Source: Pseudomonadota bacterium
GTDB taxonomy: Bacteria; Pseudomonadota; Alphaproteobacteria; Sphingomonadales; Sphingomonadaceae
NCBI GenBank assembly: GCA_021849075.1
Contig: JAJZTH010000010.1
Span: 456-64,455 of the forward strand
DNA: 64,000 bases
Direction of reading: 5' to 3'
Shown here in pieces: positions 36,203 through 45,759 of the stretch (position 1 is the first letter of the stretch; each line of letters begins with the position of its first letter). Below the pieces are notes generated by a model that saw only the letters and a program-made list of their open reading frames with translations, did not search any database and had not been told where the DNA came from. A program made the translations under genes and the position numbers.

Positions 36203-38230
36203 ATGACCGATTTCCTCCTCGAACTGCGCTGCGAAGAAATTCCCGCGCGCATGCAGTTGAAGGCGTCCGAAGACCTTGCCCGCCTCTTCACCGAAGAACT
36301 GGCCAAGGCCGGCCTGAAGCCCGCGTCGATCGACAGCTTCGTCACGCCCCGTCGTCTCGCCCTGATCGCGCGCGGCCTGCTGCTGGAAACCGCCGCCGTC
36401 AGCGAAGAGTTTAAAGGCCCCCGCACCAGCGCACCCGCGCAGGCGCTCGAAGGTTTCCTGCGCAAGACCGGCCTGACGCAGGATCAACTGGAGGATCGTG
36501 ACGGCGTCTGGTTCGCCGTGGTGAACAAGCCCGGCCGCGCCACCGCCGACGTTCTGGCCCAGGCCGTCCCCGCCGTCGTCCGCGCCTTCCCATGGCCCAA
36601 ATCGATGCGCTGGGGCGCCGCCAGCCAGACGACCGAAAGCCTGCGCTGGGTTCGCCCGCTCAAGGGCATCGTCGCCATCCTGGGCGAAGACCTTGTCGAT
36701 ATCGAGATTGAGGGCCTGCATTCGGGCTACGCCACGCTCGGCCATCGCTTCCACCATGCCGGTGAAATCACCATCGGCGGCGCGCATGACTATGCCGAAA
36801 AGCTGCGCGCCTGCCATGTTATCGTCAGCCATCAGGAACGGCAGGCGATCATCGCCGCCAGGGCGGACGAAGCCGCCACCGCCCATGGCTATAGCGTGAT
36901 CGAGGATAAGGGCCTGATCGCGGAAAATGCGGGCCTGACCGAATGGCCGGTGCCGCTGCTGGGCGATTTCGACCCGGCTTTCCTTGAGGTGCCGCCTGAA
37001 GTCATTCAGCTAACCCTGCGCATCAACCAGAAATATTTCGTACTGCGCGACGCGGCGGGCAAACTCGCCCCCGCCTTCATCTGCACCGCCAATATCGAGG
37101 CGAAGGATGGCGGCGCGGCGATCATCGCCGGCAACCGCAAGGTGCTGGCCGCGCGCCTGTCCGACGCTCGCTTCTTCTGGGAACAGGACCGCAAGACCAA
37201 GCTGGCGGACCATGCGCAGAAGCTGGAACGTATCACCTTCCACGAAAAGCTGGGCACCGTCGCCGACAAGGTGGAGCGCGTCGCAAAGCTCGCCCGCTGG
37301 CTGGTGGAAGAGGGCATCGTCAAGGGCGCAGACGCGGACCTCGCCGAACAGGCCGCCCGCCTCGCCAAGGCCGACCTCGTCACCGAAATGGTCGGCGAAT
37401 TTCCGGAATTGCAGGGTGTTATGGGCGGATATTACGCCCGCGCCGAAGGTCTGCCCGATGCCGTGGCGGACGCCATCCGCGACCATTACAAGCCCGTCGG
37501 GCAGGGCGATGACGTGCCGACTGCACCGGTGACGGTGGCGGTGAGCTTGGCGGACAAGCTGGATACGCTTCGCTCTTTCTTCGGGATCGATGAAAAGCCA
37601 ACGGGATCGCGCGATCCATTTGCTCTACGTCGGGCGGCATTGGGCGTTATTCAGATCATTACGGCTAATGATCTTCGTTTCGCCGTCGCTGAGGGCGATC
37701 TCCTCGATTTCTTCGCCGACCGCCTCAAGGTCCAGCAGAAGGAAGCCGGCGTTCGTCACGACCTGATCGACGCGGTGCTTGCGCTCGGTGGCGAAGACGA
37801 CCTCGTCCGCCTGCTCGCCCGCGTGAAGGCGCTTCAATCCTTCGTCGCGACGGACGATGGCGCGAACCTGCTCGCCGGCTACAAGCGCGCCGCCAACATC
37901 CTCAAGAAGGAAGCACCTGATCTATCTGCGACCCCAGCCTTCGCTCGGGTAACGAATAAAGAGCTGTCCTATGAACCGGAAAAGGCAGAAGCTGACCTGA
38001 TCGCAGCGCTAGACGCTGCGGAACCCCGCGCGGCACAGGCGGTCGCGGCCGAGGAGTTTGAGGGCGCCATGGCCGCGCTCGCCACGCTCCGCGCGCCGAT
38101 TGACGCCTTCTTTGACGCTGTCACGGTGAATGACGCCGATCCGGCCAAGCGCACGACTCGCCTCGCGCTGCTGGCGCGGGTGCGTGACGCAGTGCACAAT
38201 GTCGCCGACTTTTCAAAAATTACGGGGTAA
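36203..38230 (+). CDS. glyS: Glycine-tRNA ligase beta subunit
   Basis: The 675-residue protein has the GlyS core (LLELRCEEIPARMQ, FPWPKSMRW, RFHHAG, LTEWPVPLLGDFDPAFLEVP, and the DALR-like C-terminus with SLADKLDTLRSFFGI.EKPTGSRDPFALRRAALG). It contributes tRNA binding. A palindromic unit lies in frame within the C-terminal part (about residues 577-583, TPAFAR), where it encodes an extra loop. Codon choice around 37560-37700 is less GC-rich than on either side. Confidence 0.96.
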   Translation: MTDFLLELRCEEIPARMQLKASEDLARLFTEELAKAGLKPASIDSFVTPRRLALIARGLLLETAAVSEEFKGPRTSAPAQALEGFLRKTGLTQDQLEDRDGVWFAVVNKPGRATADVLAQAVPAVVRAFPWPKSMRWGAASQTTESLRWVRPLKGIVAILGEDLVDIEIEGLHSGYATLGHRFHHAGEITIGGAHDYAEKLRACHVIVSHQERQAIIAARADEAATAHGYSVIEDKGLIAENAGLTEWPVPLLGDFDPAFLEVPPEVIQLTLRINQKYFVLRDAAGKLAPAFICTANIEAKDGGAAIIAGNRKVLAARLSDARFFWEQDRKTKLADHAQKLERITFHEKLGTVADKVERVAKLARWLVEEGIVKGADADLAEQAARLAKADLVTEMVGEFPELQGVMGGYYARAEGLPDAVADAIRDHYKPVGQGDDVPTAPVTVAVSLADKLDTLRSFFGIDEKPTGSRDPFALRRAALGVIQIITANDLRFAVAEGDLLDFFADRLKVQQKEAGVRHDLIDAVLALGGEDDLVRLLARVKALQSFVATDDGANLLAGYKRAANILKKEAPDLSATPAFARVTNKELSYEPEKAEADLIAALDAAEPRAAQAVAAEEFEGAMAALATLRAPIDAFFDAVTVNDADPAKRTTRLALLARVRDAVHNVADFSKITG

Positions 38231-38395
38231 GGAAACGAAATTACGAATTTGGCGGGAAATATGCGAAGTTAAGCGCGTTATCTCCTGTTCTAATCTATCG
38301 TAAACCGCTAATTGCGGCATTATTATTGCAACGCACAATCACGGCAATTCAGTGCAGGGAGCGCCGCTACTATGGTTATGACGGAAGAGGCCCAG

Positions 38396-41068
38396 ATGAG
38401 CAGCACGACACGTTATGTTTATCGTTTCGGCGGCGGCGTGAATGACGGGGGCAAGGGCGACAAGAACCTGCTTGGCGGCAAGGGCGCCAATCTGGACGGC
38501 ATGGCCGCCATCGGCCTGCCGGTGCCGCCGGGCTTCACCATCACGACCGAAATGTGCACCCGTTACTACACCGATGGCGGCGTCTATCCCGAAAGCCTGA
38601 AGGCCGAAGTCGCCAACGGCATCGCCCATATCGAAGCCGTCACCGGCAAGGCGTTTGGAGACGCCGCCGATCCGCTGCTGGTGTCGGTCCGGTCGGGCGC
38701 GCGCATCTCCATGCCCGGCATGATGGACACCGTCCTCAACCTTGGCCTCAACGACGAAACCGTGCTGGGCCTCGCCGCCGCGTCGGGTGACGAGCGTTTC
38801 GCCTGGGACAGCTATCGCCGTTTCATCCAGATGTATTCGGACGTCGTTCTGGAACTGGATCATGGCGCGTTCGAGGAAGCGCTCGAAATCGCCAAGGAAG
38901 ATAATGGCTACACGCTCGACACCGAACTGACCGCCGACGATTGGAAGGCGCTGGTTTCGGAATATAAGGCGTTGGTGCAGAAGCTCTGGAACAAGCCCTT
39001 CCCGCAGGATGTGCATGATCAGCTCTGGGGCGCCATTTCGGCCGTGTTCGGTTCGTGGCAGGCCGACCGCGCAAAGGTCTATCGCCGCCTGAACTCGATC
39101 CCGGGCGACTGGGGCACCGCCGTCAATGTGCAGGCGATGGTCTTCGGCAATATGGGCGATACATCGGCCACCGGCGTCGCCTTCACCCGCGATCCCGCCA
39201 CCGGCGAGAACGCCTATTATGGCGAATATCTGATCAACGCCCAGGGTGAAGACGTCGTCGCGGGCATCCGCACGCCGCAGTACCTCACCAAGCAGGCGCG
39301 CGAGCGGGCAGGGGCCAAGCCGCTGTCGATGGAAGAGGCGATGCCCGAAACCTATGCCGAACTGGCGCGGGTGTTCGACATTCTCGAAACCCATTATCGC
39401 GACATGCAGGACATCGAATTCACGGTGCAGCAGGGCAAGCTCTGGATGCTCCAGACCCGGTCGGGCAAGCGCACCGCCAAGGCCGCGCTCAAGATCGCGG
39501 TCGAAATGGCCAATGAGGGCCTGATCACCGAAGAAGAAGCCGTCGCCCGCGTCGATCCCGCCGCGCTCGACCAACTGCTTCACCCCACGCTCGATCCCAA
39601 GGCGCCCCGAGACGTCCTGACCAAGGGGTTGCCCGCCTCGCCGGGCGCGGCCAGCGGCCTCATCGTGTTCGACGCCGACACCGCCGAACGCCGCAACGAA
39701 CTGGGCGACGCCGTCATCCTCGTCCGCGTCGAAACCAGCCCGGAAGACATTCACGGCATGCACGCGGCCAAGGGCATTCTGACCGCGCGCGGCGGCATGA
39801 CGTCGCACGCCGCCGTGGTGGCGCGCGGCATGGGCCGTCCCTGCGTGTCCGGCGCGGGCAGCCTGTCGATCGACAATGCCAACAAGATCCTGCGCATCGG
39901 CAGCCGGGAACTGAAGGAAGGCGATATCCTGACCATCGACGGCGCCACCGGCGAAGTCATGGCGGGCGAAGTGCCGACCGTGCAACCCGAACTGGCTGGC
40001 GATTTCGGCATCCTGATGGCCTGGGCCGACAAGGTCCGTCGCCTCAAGGTTCGCGCCAATGCGGAAACCCCGCTCGACTGCCAGACGGCGCGCGATTTCG
40101 GCGCCGAAGGCGTGGGCCTGTGTCGCACCGAACATATGTTCTTCGACGCGGCCCGCATCACCGCCGTCCGCGAAATGATCCTGGCCGACAGCGAAAAGGG
40201 CCGTCGCGCCGCGCTCGACAAGCTGCTGCCCGAACAGCGGGACGATTTCGCGCAGATTTTCATGGTGATGGCCGGCCTGCCAGTGACCATCCGTCTGCTC
40301 GATCCGCCGCTGCACGAATTCCTGCCGCATGGCGAGGCGGAGTTTGAGGAAGTGGCCAAGGCCGCCGGCGTCGGTGTCGAGGCGCTCAAGCGTCGCGCTG
40401 CCGAACTGCATGAATTCAACCCGATGCTGGGCCATCGCGGTTGCCGCCTGGGCGTGACTTATCCCGAAATCTACGAGATGCAGGCCCGCGCCATCTTCGA
40501 AGCCGCGCTGATCGTGAAGCAGCGCAGCGGCGAAGCGCCGATTCCCGAAGTCATGATCCCGCTCGTCGCGACGAAGAAGGAGCTGGAGCTGATGAAGGCG
40601 ATCGTCGATCAGGTCGCCAAGGATGTTTTCGCCGAACAGGGCGCATCGGTCGACTATCTGGTCGGCACGATGATCGAACTGCCCCGCGCCGCGCTGAAGG
40701 CTGGCGAGATCGCCGAAGTCGGCGAATTCTTCTCCTTCGGCACCAACGACCTCACCCAGACCACGATCGGCATCAGCCGTGACGACGCCGGTCGCTTCCT
40801 CACCCAATATGTCGACAAGGGCATCTTCGCCCGCGATCCGTTCGTCAGCATCGATGTGGAAGGCGTTGGCCAGCTTATCGAACTGGCGGCCGAACGCGGC
40901 CGGGCTACCCGCCCCGGCATTAAGCTTGGCATCTGCGGCGAACATGGCGGCGACCCGGCCTCGATCGCCTTCTGCGAACAGACCGGTCTCGATTATGTGT
41001 CGGCCTCGCCCTATCGCGTGCCGATCGCCCGCCTTGCCGCGGCGCAGGCGGCTCTGGCAAAGAAGTAA
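38396..41068 (+). CDS. ppdK: Pyruvate, phosphate dikinase
   Basis: The 890-residue protein has an ATP-grasp start (GGKGANLDGMAAIGLPVPPGFTITTEMC), the phosphohistidine loop GGMTSHAAVVARGMGRPCVSG, and a PEP-binding barrel (GLCRTEHMFF, FGTNDLTQTTIGISRDD). It interconverts pyruvate and PEP. I place the start at 38396 (GAGG upstream), which gives the usual length; ATGs at 38372 and 38378 add 8 or 6 residues. A clear terminator follows. Confidence 0.95.
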   Translation: MSSTTRYVYRFGGGVNDGGKGDKNLLGGKGANLDGMAAIGLPVPPGFTITTEMCTRYYTDGGVYPESLKAEVANGIAHIEAVTGKAFGDAADPLLVSVRSGARISMPGMMDTVLNLGLNDETVLGLAAASGDERFAWDSYRRFIQMYSDVVLELDHGAFEEALEIAKEDNGYTLDTELTADDWKALVSEYKALVQKLWNKPFPQDVHDQLWGAISAVFGSWQADRAKVYRRLNSIPGDWGTAVNVQAMVFGNMGDTSATGVAFTRDPATGENAYYGEYLINAQGEDVVAGIRTPQYLTKQARERAGAKPLSMEEAMPETYAELARVFDILETHYRDMQDIEFTVQQGKLWMLQTRSGKRTAKAALKIAVEMANEGLITEEEAVARVDPAALDQLLHPTLDPKAPRDVLTKGLPASPGAASGLIVFDADTAERRNELGDAVILVRVETSPEDIHGMHAAKGILTARGGMTSHAAVVARGMGRPCVSGAGSLSIDNANKILRIGSRELKEGDILTIDGATGEVMAGEVPTVQPELAGDFGILMAWADKVRRLKVRANAETPLDCQTARDFGAEGVGLCRTEHMFFDAARITAVREMILADSEKGRRAALDKLLPEQRDDFAQIFMVMAGLPVTIRLLDPPLHEFLPHGEAEFEEVAKAAGVGVEALKRRAAELHEFNPMLGHRGCRLGVTYPEIYEMQARAIFEAALIVKQRSGEAPIPEVMIPLVATKKELELMKAIVDQVAKDVFAEQGASVDYLVGTMIELPRAALKAGEIAEVGEFFSFGTNDLTQTTIGISRDDAGRFLTQYVDKGIFARDPFVSIDVEGVGQLIELAAERGRATRPGIKLGICGEHGGDPASIAFCEQTGLDYVSASPYRVPIARLAAAQAALAKK

Positions 41069-41073
41069 AAGGA

Positions 41074-41105
41074 AAGGGCGGGAGGCAACTCCCGCCCTTC
41101 TTCGT
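41074..41105 (+). terminator. Rho-independent terminator after ppdK
   Basis: An 11-bp perfect stem (AAGGGCGGGAG/CTCCCGCCCTT, 41074-41084 and 41089-41099) with a GCAA tetraloop is followed by CTTCGTT. It also faces the convergent gene at 41137. Confidence 0.8.
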
Positions 41106-41136
41106 TATCAGGCTCGCTCGTTGGAGGCTTATCCGG

Positions 41137-41634
41137 TCAGGCCGATCCGGTCAGCCGACTGAACAGACCCGGCTTATGCCCGCGTTCCAGTTCGACCGCC
41201 TGACCGCGCCAGTCTTCATGTGCGATCGTGCCGGGCTTCAGCCCCAGCCGCGCCTCCAGCGTCGCCTCCTGCTCGGCATTGATGGCGGCAATCTGGCCAT
41301 AACGGTGATAGCCCGCCTCATTCAGCGCAACTTCCTGCGTCTGGCTTATGCCATTGATTCGGCTCAGATCGTCCCGACCATGCACCGCGCCCGCAACCGC
41401 CGTTGCCGTGCCGGCGCCAATCGGCCCGGCCGACTGCCGCTCCAGCGCGGCGATTCGCGCATTGGCCGTCTCGATCCGCGCATCGCGATCCTTGATGGCG
41501 GTCCGATGCGCAATCTGTTCGTCGCGCCACAGCCTTCGATATTTGCCGCGCCCGCTCATCATCAGGCCCAGAATCCAGCCGATTGCCAGCGCAATCAGCA
41601 GCAGCGCCAGCTCATTCAGGGTGAAGCTCATCAT
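41137..41634 (-). CDS. Membrane-anchored protein with coiled coil and HhH-like domain
   Basis: The 165-residue protein has an N-terminal membrane anchor (about 7-26), a charged coiled coil (about 35-70) and a domain DDLSRINGISQTQEVALNEAGYHRYGQIA that resembles helix-hairpin-helix-like modules found at the end of several small alphaproteobacterial proteins. The function is not known. GGAGG lies 5 bases before ATG 41634; the longer open frame passes through the tRNA gene and is not coding. Confidence 0.7.
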   Translation of the reverse strand: MMSFTLNELALLLIALAIGWILGLMMSGRGKYRRLWRDEQIAHRTAIKDRDARIETANARIAALERQSAGPIGAGTATAVAGAVHGRDDLSRINGISQTQEVALNEAGYHRYGQIAAINAEQEATLEARLGLKPGTIAHEDWRGQAVELERGHKPGLFSRLTGSA

Positions 41635-41747
41635 TGCGTCCTCCTGCCGCTTGAACGTGGGAAAGCGAAGAAAAGTTGCGATGTCGAAAAAGTGCAAAAA
41701 AGGGGCTTGCTCAATCGGTCGGCCGCTTCTATCAGCGCCACTCCAAC

Positions 41748-41824
41748 GCACCCGTAGCTCAGCTGGATAGAGCATCAGACTACGAATCTGAGGGTCGGAC
41801 GTTCGAATCGTTCCGGGTGCACCA
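41748..41824 (+). tRNA. tRNA-Arg (anticodon ACG), copy 1
   Basis: The 77-nt sequence has acceptor stem GCACCCG/CGGGTGC, D arm AGCTCAGCTGGATAGAGC, anticodon loop CTACGAA (ACG, read as ICG), T loop GTTCGAATC, and encoded CCA. The next copy is identical. Confidence 0.97.
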
Positions 41825-41877
41825 TTGGAAAATTTGATAAGGGCCGGGCTTCAAGCCCTTGTCCTTGCAGAGAAAGT

Positions 41878-41954
41878 GCACCCGTAGCTCAGCTGGATAG
41901 AGCATCAGACTACGAATCTGAGGGTCGGACGTTCGAATCGTTCCGGGTGCACCA
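41878..41954 (+). tRNA. tRNA-Arg (anticodon ACG), copy 2
   Basis: Identical in sequence to the copy 130 bp upstream, including CCA. The 53-base spacer holds a small hairpin (GGGCTTCAAGCCC) that may help process the two from one transcript. Confidence 0.97.
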
Positions 41955-41998
41955 TTCTCCAAAATCAGGCGGCCATTGGTCGCCTTTTTCTTTGCCTG

Positions 41999-43447
41999 TT
42001 AACCCAGCGCCAGCGCGATCATCGCATCGATGTCGACATGCTTTTCCAGCAGCACGGCGATCTCATTCAGCGCATCTTCGACCGATCGATCATAGTCTCC
42101 GCCAGCCGATTCGCCGCCCACATGGCGCAACAATGCGTCGCGCAGATCGGTGCTGGCCAGCAGTCCGTGGACATAGCTGCCCATGACCCGTCCGTCGCGG
42201 CTGATCGCGCCGTCCGCTCGCCCGTCAAGCAATGCGAAGGGCCGCTCGCAATCCGGGCCGCTCGTGCGCCCCATATGCATTTCATAGCCACCGAACGTCG
42301 CCTCCAGCGCGCGGCCCTGTACGGCTTCCAGCGTCTTGGCGCCGCTCAACACCGTCTCCACCTCCAGCAGGCCCAATCCATCAATCGCGCCCGCTGGCCC
42401 TTCCAACCCATCGGGGTCGGCGATCGTGCGGCCCAGCATCTGATACCCGCCGCAAATGCCCAGCACCGCGCCGCCGCGCCGATGATGCGCCTTGATGTCG
42501 ATATCCCATCCCTGGGCGACCATGGCGCGCATGTCAGCCACCGTAGCCTTGGAACCGGGCAAGATCACCAGCGCAGCCTCCGCCGGGATGGGCTGTCCCG
42601 GCCCGATCATGCGCAGGTCGACCGACGGCTCCAGCTTCAGCGGATCGAGATCATCGAAATTGGAGATGCGTGGCAACACCGGGCAGGCGATGACCAAGGG
42701 GGCCTGTACCGAAAAGCTGCGCCGCTCCAGCACGACCGCATCCTCGCTCGGCAGGCGGGCGACTGCATCCAACCAGGGCACCACGCCAAAGCCGCGCCAG
42801 CCCGACAGCGCCTCAATCTGTGCATAGCCGTCCTCGAACAGCGCCAGATCGCCCCGAAACTTGTTGATCAGGAACCCGCGGATCATCGCCGCATCGTCAG
42901 GGTCGATCACGGCGCGCGTGCCAACAACCGCCGCGATCACCCCGCCCCGATCGATATCGCCCACCAGCACCACCGGTACATCGGCGGCCCGCGCAAAACC
43001 CATATTGGCGATATCCCCGCCGCGCAGATTGATCTCCGCCGGCGATCCCGCGCCTTCGACCAGCACGATGTCGCATTGCGCCTTCAACCGTTCAAAGCTT
43101 TCCAGCACCGCGCCCAGCAATTGGCCGCGCGCCGAACGGAAATTGCCTGAACCCAGCGCACCGCGCACCTTGCCATGGACGATCAGTTGCGACGTCCGGT
43201 CGGCTTGCGGCTTCAATAGCACCGGATTCATGTCCGTATGCGGCTCAACGCCACAGGCGATCGCCTGCAACGCTTGCGCGCGGCCAATCTCCCCGCCATC
43301 ACTGGTGACGGCCGCATTGTTGGACATATTCTGCGGCTTGAAGGGACGCACCCGATAGCCCCGTCGCACCAACGCCCGGCATAGCCCGGCGACCAGCACC
43401 GATTTGCCAACGTCCGATCCGGTTCCCTGCAACATGATAGCGCCCAT
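41999..43447 (-). CDS. cobQ: Cobyric acid synthase
   Basis: The 482-residue protein has the N-terminal P-loop-like GTGSDVGKSVLVAGL and FKPQNMSNNAAV, and a C-terminal class I glutamine amidotransferase domain with GICGGYQMLG (nucleophile Cys) and SYVHGLL (His). It amidates cobyrinic acid a,c-diamide in cobalamin synthesis. No other cob gene is close by, so it is isolated here. GGAG precedes the start. Confidence 0.95.
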   Translation of the reverse strand: MGAIMLQGTGSDVGKSVLVAGLCRALVRRGYRVRPFKPQNMSNNAAVTSDGGEIGRAQALQAIACGVEPHTDMNPVLLKPQADRTSQLIVHGKVRGALGSGNFRSARGQLLGAVLESFERLKAQCDIVLVEGAGSPAEINLRGGDIANMGFARAADVPVVLVGDIDRGGVIAAVVGTRAVIDPDDAAMIRGFLINKFRGDLALFEDGYAQIEALSGWRGFGVVPWLDAVARLPSEDAVVLERRSFSVQAPLVIACPVLPRISNFDDLDPLKLEPSVDLRMIGPGQPIPAEAALVILPGSKATVADMRAMVAQGWDIDIKAHHRRGGAVLGICGGYQMLGRTIADPDGLEGPAGAIDGLGLLEVETVLSGAKTLEAVQGRALEATFGGYEMHMGRTSGPDCERPFALLDGRADGAISRDGRVMGSYVHGLLASTDLRDALLRHVGGESAGGDYDRSVEDALNEIAVLLEKHVDIDAMIALALG

Positions 43448-43490
43448 ATGCCGCTCCTGAAGGCGCTTGGCTGTCAGCGCAAGGGGGCGA

Positions 43491-45116
43491 TCAGGCGACG
43501 ATGGAGGCGATCCCGCAGCGGCGTTGATGCACGCGCACTTCGGCGGTGCCCACTCGCACGCCCAGCGTGGCTGTGACGCTGTTCAAAATACCGTCCAGCA
43601 GTGGCGCGGTCGTGCCTAGCAGCGCGCCGACCAATGGACTTAAGGGGCTGTTGCTGACGGTGATGCCCAGCAGCGAAACCTGCACCTGCGTCCTGTTCGT
43701 CAGGCTGGCGGCAATGCCCTGACCCAGATCCTGGGTGCTGACGGTCTTGGCTTGCTGCGCGCTGATCTCCGCTGGGGTAAAGAAAACAGACTGTGCCTGC
43801 GTGCCGCCCAGCGCGATGTTGGTATAGGCGGTGACGCGAGTGCCCAGCGCCTGCGCGAGCAAGGCGGCGCGGGGATTGGCCGGCGTCGAGAAATTGGTGA
43901 GCGCATTGACGTCGACATCCGCCAACGCCGCTGATCCCACCGATGGAGTAACGGCCAGCGTCACGCCGCCATTGTCGCCACATTTGATGTCGGACAGGCG
44001 CGCCTCCGCTGCCGCCAGTTCGATATAGAGCGGTATCCTGACCGACGCGATTCCCGCCAGCGCAGCTGCAACCGTGCTTTCCAGATAGATTCGGGTCTGC
44101 GCCGTGCGCAGCACCACATCCTTTTTCGATGTGATGCTGATCAGGGGCGAGCGGCTCTGGCCTTCGCCCGTCACCAGCATCAGCCGCGTGCTGGCAAGGC
44201 CCGGCACCCCGACACGCAGGTCCATGGGTACAGCCGTGCCGGATGGCGGGCTTAACACCATGCGCAGCATGGAAAAGGCATCGATCAATATATTGGGTTG
44301 GCCGGTCGCACTGGTGGAATTGCGCATCGGTCCCAGATCGACAATATCGCTCAGCCGAACCGACCGTCCGGGAATGCGATTGGCCAGCGTCAACAAGGTC
44401 GATGCCGCTGAACTGCCAGCCACCGTGTCCGACATGGCGGTCAACAGATCCGACAAAGGAATATTCTGATCGAACAAAGCGCCATATGCGTCGCCGTTCC
44501 GGCCAGTCCGCACCTTCAGCGCGTCGGCGATGCGCAACAGGTCCAGATTGGCGCTGACCAACCCATTATAGTCCATCACCGACAGGTTGAGTTCGGTGCC
44601 GGCCAGATTGGACAGCAGCATATTGGGCACGCCGCCGCTAAGCGAAGCGAGACCGGTGCCGAGCGAAAAGGCGGCGGCGTCGCTCCGGGCGGCGACCGCG
44701 CGGGCTGCCAAATTGACTCCATCGCGCCCAACCAGCAACCGGCCGAAGAAGAGCGGGGCTCGCCTCTGCACTTCGACCCGCGTGGCGCCGCCGCTGGCGT
44801 CGCCAGGCCGAAAACGATTTTCCACGGCGACGCTGGAGTCCGTCGCATAACTGCCATTTTCCAGAAGCGCCAACGCAACGCCAGTCACCCCGCTTTGGCT
44901 GACAAGTTGCTCCGCAGCGCTGCGCCCGCCCTGCGCGGCGGCCAGCGCCGTCGCGTCGGCGATGCCCTGCAACTGGCGGCGGGCAAGATAGACCGACCCC
45001 AGATCGACGGCGACCGTGGCTGCGCCGGCCAGCATGAACAGCGAACCGGCGATCAACACCGTGACGCCACCCCGATGGTCGGCACCCAGCATCCTGCGCA
45101 AAGCCAAGCGCATCAC
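43491..45116 (-). CDS. tadG: TadG-like pilus-assembly/secreted protein
   Basis: The 541-residue protein starts with DHRGGVTVLIAGSLFMLAGAA...VDLGSVYLARRQLQGIADATALAAA, the TadE/TadG-like membrane motif of Flp-pilus accessory proteins, followed by a long Ala/Thr/Leu-rich extracytoplasmic region with a late cysteine pair. TadG-like proteins accompany the Tad pilus, but no tad secretion genes are in the window. It overlaps the upstream tadE by 4 bases. Confidence 0.8.
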   Translation of the reverse strand: MMRLALRRMLGADHRGGVTVLIAGSLFMLAGAATVAVDLGSVYLARRQLQGIADATALAAAQGGRSAAEQLVSQSGVTGVALALLENGSYATDSSVAVENRFRPGDASGGATRVEVQRRAPLFFGRLLVGRDGVNLAARAVAARSDAAAFSLGTGLASLSGGVPNMLLSNLAGTELNLSVMDYNGLVSANLDLLRIADALKVRTGRNGDAYGALFDQNIPLSDLLTAMSDTVAGSSAASTLLTLANRIPGRSVRLSDIVDLGPMRNSTSATGQPNILIDAFSMLRMVLSPPSGTAVPMDLRVGVPGLASTRLMLVTGEGQSRSPLISITSKKDVVLRTAQTRIYLESTVAAALAGIASVRIPLYIELAAAEARLSDIKCGDNGGVTLAVTPSVGSAALADVDVNALTNFSTPANPRAALLAQALGTRVTAYTNIALGGTQAQSVFFTPAEISAQQAKTVSTQDLGQGIAASLTNRTQVQVSLLGITVSNSPLSPLVGALLGTTAPLLDGILNSVTATLGVRVGTAEVRVHQRRCGIASIVA

Positions 45117-45562
45117 GGATTGCTCATCATGACGACGGCGCTGCGTTGCAGGACTCCGCCCGGCAGGCGGAAAGGAATTGCGGAAAAAAGCGGCGCGTTG
45201 GACAGATTATAGCTGAGTGTCACCGTATAATGGCCGCCGCTTTCCTGTGTGGTCACGCCGATCGTCTGCGCCGCCGGAGCGGGAAAGGCGCTGCGGCTCG
45301 CCGCGACGCTCTGATCGACAAGACTGCGGCGCTCGGTGGCGCTAAGACCCGCGACCGAAGCGCGCGCTGCATCATTGGCCGCCTGTTGCAGGCTGTGAGC
45401 GGTCATGAACCAGCTGCCAAAGCCTAATATGCCCATGAGTAACGTGATCAGCATCGGCACTGCAAAAGCGGCCTCTACCAATGTGCTGCCACAGCTATCC
45501 CGTCCCAGACATGACAGGCGCAAGGTCACAGACCTGCGTCGATGTGCAATTTTCTCTGCCAT
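45113..45562 (-). CDS. tadE: TadE-like pseudopilin-type protein
   Basis: The 149-residue protein has a basic N-terminus and GSTLVEAAFAVPMLITLLMGILGFG (about 25-49), the TadE hydrophobic motif with Glu at the pseudopilin position. TadE is a minor pseudopilin of Flp pili. The start has no clear ribosome-binding site. It is the upstream gene of the tadE-tadG pair. Confidence 0.82.
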   Translation of the reverse strand: MAEKIAHRRRSVTLRLSCLGRDSCGSTLVEAAFAVPMLITLLMGILGFGSWFMTAHSLQQAANDAARASVAGLSATERRSLVDQSVAASRSAFPAPAAQTIGVTTQESGGHYTVTLSYNLSNAPLFSAIPFRLPGGVLQRSAVVMMSNP

Positions 45563-45759
45563 ATGATCAGATTACGCCGGGTCGACCAATAATCGATGTT
45601 CAGCATTTCTGAAAAAAACTGTGCAATATACACAGTCTTTTGGCGTCAATATGGTCAGAAGGCCATGGAATTATAGCAATAAGAGGCGATAATATGTCAA
45701 ATAACCGGTCAACTTGTCATGTCGATACATATTTTACATGCTGGCCAGCGACTATCCTG

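Noticed and set aside
38339..40945. 868-codon open frame antisense to ppdK
   Set aside because: It mirrors the GC-rich codon bias of ppdK, has no family features and no ribosome-binding site; ppdK matches its family along the full length.
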